In this document: positions 48,801 through 57,800 of the stretch, in pieces
Layout of the letters: every line of letters starts with the position of its first letter
Position numbering within the stretch: the first letter of the stretch is position 1
From: Forficula auricularia
Lineage: Eukaryota; Arthropoda; Insecta; Dermaptera; Forficulidae
Assembly (NCBI GenBank): GCA_024734495.1
Contig: JALMQS010000069.1
Coordinates: 1,135,578-1,199,577, forward strand
Reading direction: 5' to 3'
DNA: 64,000 nt
Notes under the pieces: generated by a model
Database searches by the model: none
What the model was told of the DNA's origin: nothing
Seen by the model: the letters and a program-made list of their open reading frames with translations, nothing else
Made by a program: the position numbers and the translations under genes

Positions 48801-51800
48801 TTAGAAAATTTAACACTCCAAATTTTAACAACCCACCGAGGTTTTATCAAAGCTTTTCACAAAGTCAACCTCCACCCCCAACGAGGCCAGTTCCAACAAA
48901 GATTTCTCCACCAAAAAATCAATTTAATGGAAATTTTACGCCTACGAAACCAATCCCGGCGAAATTTTTCTCAAAAGAATTATCCCCAACAAAATTATCC
49001 CCAGCAAAATTATCCCCAACAAAATTTCCCTCAACGGTCCAATCCAAATTTTTCCCCAACAAAATCAAAACCAATCCCCGCGAAACGATTACCCCAAACC
49101 CCGATGTCGACACAGACAATTAGATCGAATAGAAATAATCAAGGAAATCAACAGAGCTTTTCCAAACCGAAACAAACCAGAATTTTTTAGAAATGGGCCA
49201 CCCGAACCACACCAGGAGAAGGTAGTTTATCAAATTAGCTCGGGGAAAACAACAAGCAAATTACCATTTATCATTTTAAACGGCTTTAAAATTATGTTAG
49301 ATACCGGAGCTACCTGTAACGTAGTAAAACCGAATGTAGTTGAAAAATTCAAAAAATTTAATGAAATAAATTATGTTTTAACATTTAATGGGGAAACGAC
49401 TTTAGATAAATGTACATTCATTGACATGTTTAATGTAAGATCCAAATTTTTAGTTTTCGACTTTCACAAAGATTTTGATATGCTAGTTGGAATCGACACA
49501 CTAAACAAATTAAATTTTATCTGGGACAGTAAAGGAACTTGTGTAACATTAGATGGAGGCAAATTTCATCTTTATTATCCGGAAGCACATGAGGCTAATG
49601 ACGAAAAAGAACGGTCAATTAAAGACGCAGTTGAATTTCAATCATCAGACATCAGTGATTCCGACGGTAATAAAAGTGAACAAACAATAAACAATCACTT
49701 GACTTCTTGCAATGAAAAAGAGCGGTCTGAACACGACGCAGCTGTATCTCATGCAGATAGTGATTCATCAAACTCAAGTTTTGAATCCAATTGCGAAAAG
49801 GACCGGTTAGTTAAAAACGCAGGTGAATTTCGTCCAATTAAAGTTAGTAGCAGTAAGTTAAATAGACAAAATGAAATAGGAATAAATACAGAATTAAGTA
49901 ATGATTTAATACTAGGAAATAGAAATGAAGAAATGAAAGGGAAGGAATTAATAAATAATAATAAGAAAGTGGGAAATGAAACAAATAATAAATTTGAAAA
50001 ACTAGATAAGAATAAAGACAAGGAAAATGTTATTGAACAAGTAGGAAAAACAGAATTAGGGAATAGAAATACAAAGGGAAATATAGAAATGAATAGTATC
50101 GAATATGAACACAAGTCACAAGAAAATGAATTAGACACTGAGGAACTAGTAAAAAAACTATTATTTGAATTTAAGGATTTAATTCATGTAGAAGGAACAG
50201 TATTAACACATACCCACTCAATAAAGCATACCATTAGAACTAAACACGATAACCCAATTTATAGCAGAAATTATAAATATCCAGAAATTTTGAAACAAGA
50301 GGTTAAGAAACAGATAAACGAAATGCTAGAAAATAATATAATTAGACATAGCAATAGCCCGTACAACTCACCTATCTGGGTAGTGCCCAAGAAAAATGGG
50401 AAAACAAGGATAGTAATTGACTATAGAAAACTAAATGACATTACAATAAACGATAAATTTCCTATACCTGATATTAATGACCTATTAACAAAATTCCAAG
50501 GACAAAAATACTTTTCTACTCTAGACTTAGCATCAGGTTTTCATCAAATTCTAGTGGATCAAAATTCAATTGAAAAAACCGCCTTCACAGTCGATGGAGG
50601 GCATTTCGAATTTTTAAGAATGCCGTTTGGACTAATGAACGCTCCAGCCACCTTCCAAAGATTAATGAATTCAGTTCTTTCGAAATTAATTTCCGATAAC
50701 AAATGCCTAGTGTACCTAGACGACATCATCGTCTTCGGAAAATCTATTAAACACCACATTGACAACTTGAAATCAGTATTTGAAACATTAAAAGAACATA
50801 ATTTAACAATCTCTAGCGAAAAATGTCATTTTTTAAAAACAGAAATTGATTTTTTAGGACACATAGTCACAAGCGAAGGCATTAAGCCCAACCCTGACAA
50901 AATTAAATCTGTACTCAATTTCCCAATCCCTAAAACAAATAAAGAAATCAAACAATTCTTAGGACTTATAGGATTTTATAGGAAATTCATTGAAAATTTC
51001 GCGAAAATTACTAAACCTATCACTGTATACTTAAAGAAAGGAAAGAAAATCAATTTACATGACGAACAATATATTAATGCTATACGTACCTGTAAGGAAA
51101 TAATAACTAACCCCCCAGTCTTAATATATCCCGATTTAAATAAACCCCTAGAATTAACAACAGACGCCTCAAATTTCGCACTAGGAGCCGTCCTCTCTCA
51201 AAATCAAAGACCTATCGCTTTTATATCAAAGACGTTAAACCCAGCCGAATGCAATTATTCAACAACCGAAAAAGAGCTACTAGCCATAGTTTGGGCGACG
51301 AGCTATTTTCATAATTATTTATATGGCAATAAATTTCTAATCTTTACAGACCACCGCCCCCTAGAATGGTTGTTTAATCTAAAAGATGCAAATTCACGTT
51401 TAATGAGATGGCGAATCAAAATAGAAAATTACAATTACGAAATTAAATATATAAAAGGGAAAACGAATCATGTCGCCGATGCTCTAAGTAGAATCGAAAT
51501 TAACAATTTAGAAAACGAATCATTAATCGCAAATGTAGACGAGGAATCAGATAGGGAAACCCAACATTCGGCAGAAGAAAATCCAGTCGCTGGAATCAAA
51601 ATTTTAGAAAACGCAGCAATCAACATTTTTAAAAACCAAATAATACTAAACAAACACAAAAACGATACTAAACTCGAACAAATTAAAATGTTTAACGATA
51701 AAAAGTCTAGAGAACAAATTACAATAAACGAAACAGATATCATAGGTGAATTAGGAAAATTAATAACCCATTTCAAATCTAAAAACAAATACTATATATA

Positions 51801-54800
51801 TTTTAAAGACCCCGAATTATTTGTCCCTTTGAATAACATGATTCAGAATACTTTTAACGATATAAAAGTCTTCAAATGTAGTAAACTCCTGGAAGACATT
51901 GAAGATAGGGAAACACAATTAAAAATAATTAGACAAATACACGAGGGACTAACTAATCATAGAGGAATAGTTGAAAATTGTTTAGAAATAAAGCAAAAAT
52001 ATTTTTGGCCCAATATTAATACGGAAGTTCAAAAATTTGTTAACAATTGCGAAGTCTGTCTTAAAACAAAGTACGAAAGAAATCCCATCAAAAATATAAA
52101 CGAAACAGAAACCCCCAATAAACCATTCGACATTATCAACATCGACACATTCGAACACAGTGGAAACAAATTCTTCACCATGATAGACCAATTTTCAAAA
52201 TATGCGGAAGCAATCCACATCAAAAATTCAACTGGCCAAACAATAATAAAAACCTTAGAAAAATTATTCTCTAGAAACCCCCACCCTAATAAAATAATAA
52301 CAGACTCTGGCAAAGAATTTGATAACGAATTAATGAAAGAATACACCAAAGTTAACAATATCGAAATCCATTACACCTCGATCGATAATCCAAATTCAAA
52401 CAGCCCCATCGAGAGATTTCATTCGACCCTTTGTGAACACATCCAAATTTTGAACCTTAGCCCGAGCCAAAAACACTATGGCATCAAAAACAAAATTAAA
52501 TTAGCAATCAAAGCTTACAACAACACAATCCATTCGGTAACCAAAATGACCCCCCTCCAAATTTTATTCGGAAACAACTCGGAACCAAAACTACCCCGTA
52601 ACGTAGCTCGTTGCGACTTAATCAAAGAATACATCGACGATAAAAAAGTAATACATAAACTAATAAAATCCAGAATCGAAAATAAAAAAAAACAAGTAGG
52701 CGAAAATAATCCGGATCAATTACCAAATGATATCTATTTAAAAAGGAAGAAGCGAACCAAAAAGGGAACGCAAAATTTTCAAAAGATAAAACTAAGCAAA
52801 TATGACAAAAAATTAGGGAGGGTTATAGACTCAAAAAACAATAAATATAGAATAAAACGACTAAAACGACCACGTCATTTTTTCAGAACAAACGATGACG
52901 AGACTTTTCCTTCTACTGACACTCATCACGACGTCGTGCTCGCTTAGCGAAATCAGCAGAATCAATGAAAACCTGGGATATCACCTCTTAGACCTAGAAA
53001 AAGTCAAAACCTTCTCAGAAAACCACTACATTCACTACTATCTTAAACTAATGCCCCTTTACGATAAATAAGTTTAAAATGAAAAAAAAAATTGCTAATA
53101 GAATATAATTAATCAAGTAATTAGAAATAAAATTTTTAAAGATAGTTAATTAAATAATAGTTCAATAATTTCAATAAATAAATGAAGTAAATAAAAGTAA
53201 TTTAAAACAACTTATAATATTCTTAGGGATCACATTTCGGCCAACGACACAAAATTACTCTCTATCCAACTCGACTTGCTGGATTTTAATTTCACCACTC
53301 TTAGAACAAAAAATAACATAATTACATCCTTTCAAACAAGCACGAAATAAGTCATGCCAGCGAATGCATGGCAAATCATGACGGTTGTTATTGCAAGATT
53401 GAAAATCAGGAGCCATCCGACTGTATTAAAAATTTAATTATTAATAAATCCCACGAAAAATGTGAAACTCATCCTCTAAAATATTTCCCCGATTTTATGA
53501 TCATTCCCCATTCAGACATAATAATAATAAGTGTGGAAAACAGCGCTAATGTATTCGTAAGTTGCTCAAACATCAAGGAATATCTTGGTGTTGGTATATA
53601 TAAAATAAGAAACAAAGAGTGCAAAGTGAATAATGTGCCAGTGCAAACCTCCCTTAATCCCAAAGAAGAAATTGTCCTCCCCAAACTCTCTAACCTAAAA
53701 AGACTTACAATGAATAACAATAAAGTGATAAAATTTTATGATCTTACAAAAATTAAAGTTGAGGACATTAAATTGAAAGAAATCGAAGAAATAGGTTCGC
53801 AAATCCTAGACAATAAAAATTATATACTAATTACAATAATAATAATAATTTTAATATTTCTACTTAGCATTATTACCTTTAAAATGATAAGGAAACGACA
53901 AAAAAATAGAAAAATAATTACAAATATAGAATGCGCAACCTTCAGGATGCCCAGACCTGGAGAAAATTTAACCATAAGTGGATAAATTTTCTTTTAGAGG
54001 GTGGAGGAGTTATACCTGGCAACTATCCAGTTGCCGATATCACATCCTACCTCTATAAATTCATTAGATTAATTATATCTGGCAACCCTTCAGGTGCCAA
54101 TACTAAACTTCACCTTTGTATTATAATAATGTTTAGAATAATAAGAATTGTAAAATGCAAGTCGTTATCTCAAGACAAAGATGACTCTTGCCACCCTTAC
54201 CTCAATTGGCCACCCGTACCTCAATTTGCTACCCTTGCCTCATTTTGCCACCCTTGCCTCAATTTGCCACCCTTGCCTCAATTTGCCGCCTTTGCCTCAA
54301 TTTGCCGCCTTTGCCTCATTTTGCCACCCTTGCCTCAATTTGCCACCCTTGCCTCAATTTGCCGCCTTTGCCTCAATTTGCCGCCTTTGCCTCATCCAGA
54401 CAAATGCTACGACCTAGCTGCACCCGGATTGGCCATATTAAGAGATGCGCTGATTGGCTGTTTCAAGGACCTATCATCGGCAGCCCTAGATGTCGGCTCA
54501 ACGCCTATAAAGGTCGTCTCCCAAATTGAAGAGAGGCAATTACTATCAATTACACTTACTTACTATTACCCATCCGACGTGAACAGTGTACCTTATGCTA
54601 GTGAAGACTGATCTATTATTATTTAAAGTTTCAGTACCTTCACTAACTCCTGTATTTATATTCACCTTTTAATAAATCGTGTTCCATCTTAAAACTTTGT
54701 TTTATTTGAAATCAACACAAACCATCAAATAANNNNNNNNNNNNNNNNNNNNNNNNNNNNNNNNNNNNNNNNNNNNNNNNNNNNNNNNNNNNNNNNNNNN

Positions 54801-57800
54801 NNNNNNNNNNNNNNNNNNNNNNNNNNNNNNNNCTAAACTATATACTTCCCATATTTGTTTTTTTTAGTAACACCCTCTTTGATTTGGTAAAAAAAAATAA
54901 CTCAGCTACTCTCATGAAGAAATTTTTTTTAAATTGCTTCTTTTATTAAGTGAACAAAACTTTACAAATTAACGGAATCAAAGTTTGACTAAAAATTATA
55001 TCTAAATTTAGAAAATTAAAAATTCCAAAGCTTGTGTGCCCTAAATGGTTTATTCAATGCAAGGGCGGATCCAGGGGGGGCGGAGGGGGCGACCGCCCTC
55101 CCCATAGAGGCCCGTGCCTGGCAAAAAAATTTGTAAAAAAAAAAACATTTTTTTTTTTTTTAAATTAAAATTGAAAATAAAGTTCTATATGTGTGTGTGT
55201 GGGGGGCGGGCGTCTCCCCCTCCCCCGCTTGGACAATTCGATCGCGACACACTTCCGAGATAAAAAGTATATCTTATATACATCGGGCACCTTAATACAT
55301 TCTCCCCCCCCCATAAAAAATTCCTGGATCCGCCCTTGATTCAATGAGCTCAAGTCTCTTGAAACGAGTGAGCACATTTCAAGATGAACGCAATAAAGCA
55401 TTTAAAAAGAGCCTTCGAAACATTGCATTTTCAGTAAATCAGTAAATAGTTTTTAAGGAATTAGGTGTTGGTACTTTGTGAAACATTTTTTAAAATTATT
55501 GGATAAAAAATACTTGGTAGGTTTTACATTAAGATATAAAAAATAAAACGAATTTATTTTTGGAGAATCTTTAATCTCGATATATATATTTCGGGTGACT
55601 AACCCATCTTCGAGAATAAAGATTCTCCAAAAATAAATTCGTTTTATTTTTTATATCTTAATGTGAAACCTACCAAGTATTTTTTATCCAATAATTTTAA
55701 ATCAGTAAGTTGGAACCATAAAGGGGGAAAGGGCCCCAAAATGTGTTTTCAGAGTTTTTCAAGATCTCTTAAACCGGAAAAGATATCGATATGGGTTTAG
55801 TTTAGAAAGGTGAAGCATTAAAATATGAAAAAATATATTTGAGAATTTTCCTCTATTTGTCCCCGAAAGGGAGATATAGTCATTTTGAGGTAAATTTTTG
55901 AAATTTTTCAAGTGCTCTAAAACAAGTGGTCTAAAACACAAAAGGCTTCGTATCTTTCTTGCCCTTGGAACAAACTCAACCAAATTTTGTATACATAGCC
56001 ACTAGAAGGCTAGAAATGTAAAAACTAACCACCAAAATGGGGGGGGGTCGTAAAAGAAAATTCTTGCCCTTGGACCAAACACAACCAAATTTTGTATACA
56101 TAATCTGTGGGCCTCTAGGGAACTAGAAATGCGGTGGGGGTGGGGTGCTGGGAGCACGGGCTGGGTGTGGGGATGGAATGGAGGGAAGAGTGCGTAGTGG
56201 GGTGCAGGGTGGGTGCAGAGGTGGAATGGAGTTGGGATGTGGGTTCGGGGGTGGAATGCAGGTGGCCCAGGTTGGTGTGGGGGTGGAATGGGGGAGGGTG
56301 CTTAGTGGGGTGCAGGGTGGGTGCGGAGATGTGGGGCGGTGGTGGGGGTCCAGGGGGGCCAAAGGCGGGCTTCTCAGCTAGTTATTTTATAAATATATAT
56401 CTGAAATCAGGGGTCCGCCAAAATATATATTTACTAAAAGAAGTCTGTGACCCTTCAAAATTTGAGAACCTCTGATAAAATCAATGAGAAATATTAAATA
56501 AGCAAACCGTTTCGGTAATGGCCACTTGACGAAGAGTTTTATCGTTTCGAATGTCAAATCGCATTCGAATTGGGGTGTCCTGAATTCCAGAATGTGGGGT
56601 TCGCACAGAAGATAAAGGCGTTCCATAATTGAGAGGAGAGCTCAGGTCGATTTCGGACATAGCTAAAAATAAAAATAATATGTAATATAAGAAATAAAAA
56701 ATATTGTTATTTGAAGCAGTTAGAATGTTTTTTATTGTTTTATATCATAGAAAAAAAATTACAATACTTTACCCATGTTTCGCATTTGATAAAGTAAAAA
56801 AAACTCTAGGAAACTGAATGAGATAGAGTCAATTCAGGAATGGTTAATAAAATAAATAATTTTAATTTATTTTTAAATTCTATTAAGTGTCTAATTAATC
56901 CTTACCAAAGTACATATTTATAATAATTTCCCAGATTTTATTTTATTTAAAAACTCGGTGAATGATCCGATGGGAAACATTTTTATATTCTTTAATTTCT
57001 GTTGAACCCCTCGATTTTGAGTTTACTATGTAAAATTCACACACTCTTGTTTTAGGTATAAGGCCCTAAGCTTTCTGGTAAAATTCAAATCACATTTTGC
57101 AAGCTCAATATTTTTGTTGGAGAGCTTTTCTGTCTATTGGAAGCAAGTCCTTAGACTTAGGGGAGGATTAGTTCTATTTTTGACCTCCCACCCCCCCCCC
57201 TCCCCCCGATTTTCGTCCCCGAAAAAATTACTCTTTTTTAATATAGGACCCTTTTTATAGTAAATTCCACTTTTCTTGCGTTTTTTAGTTTGAAAATTTT
57301 ATTTTAATTTTTTAAGAATTCCCCTTAATTTTGGGCTTATGAGCAATTAATAATATCACCTTTTAAATGAGACTTTTCTACTGTAAATATCAATTTTCTT
57401 CGATTTTTGTTTGGAAATATATCGATCAAAGTGTCTTATATTGATAATTCTATTTTTTTGAGACCACCACCCCAATTTTATTCACCAAAAAAAATAATTA
57501 TTTTTTATTATTGGGCCCTTTTAAATAAAACTTTATAAAATTTTTTTATATTTTTAATTTTTTAAGACCACTCTATACATTTTTAAACGAGATTAAATAT
57601 TCTACAATTCAAACAAAGTTTCATCTTAATTGGATAAATGGTACTCCGTGCCGCAATGAGGTTGAAGTTTTGAAAAACTGCAATTTTTTGCAAACGTTTA
57701 CTTGTACCAATTATTGTTAAAACTCTTAGATTTATAGATATCCAACATTTTCCATGACAGGAAATTATCTATTTTTGCAAAAAATCGCAGTTTTCCTTCA

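Larger units (their letters stand above)
47012..54732 (+). mobile_element. Errantivirus-like (Ty3/gypsy) LTR retrotransposon, two LTRs, partly degraded
   Basis: Order: 5' LTR (47012 to about 47745), primer-binding site, broken gag region, intact-looking pol (49294-52947), env-like remnants in two pieces, polypurine tract AGAGGGTGGAGG (53996-54007), 3' LTR (54008-54732, cut by the gap). LTRs starting AGTTAT, a tRNA-Ser-like PBS and an env frame overlapping the end of pol are all known in insect errantiviruses of the 17.6/297/gypsy group. It is on the strand opposite to MCM4. LTRs differ at few sites, so insertion is fairly recent, yet gag and env are broken. Confidence 0.9.

Noticed and set aside
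56123..56475. Pro-rich or Gly-rich frames over the G-rich tract
   Set aside because: Compositional artefact; appears in several frames and both strands.
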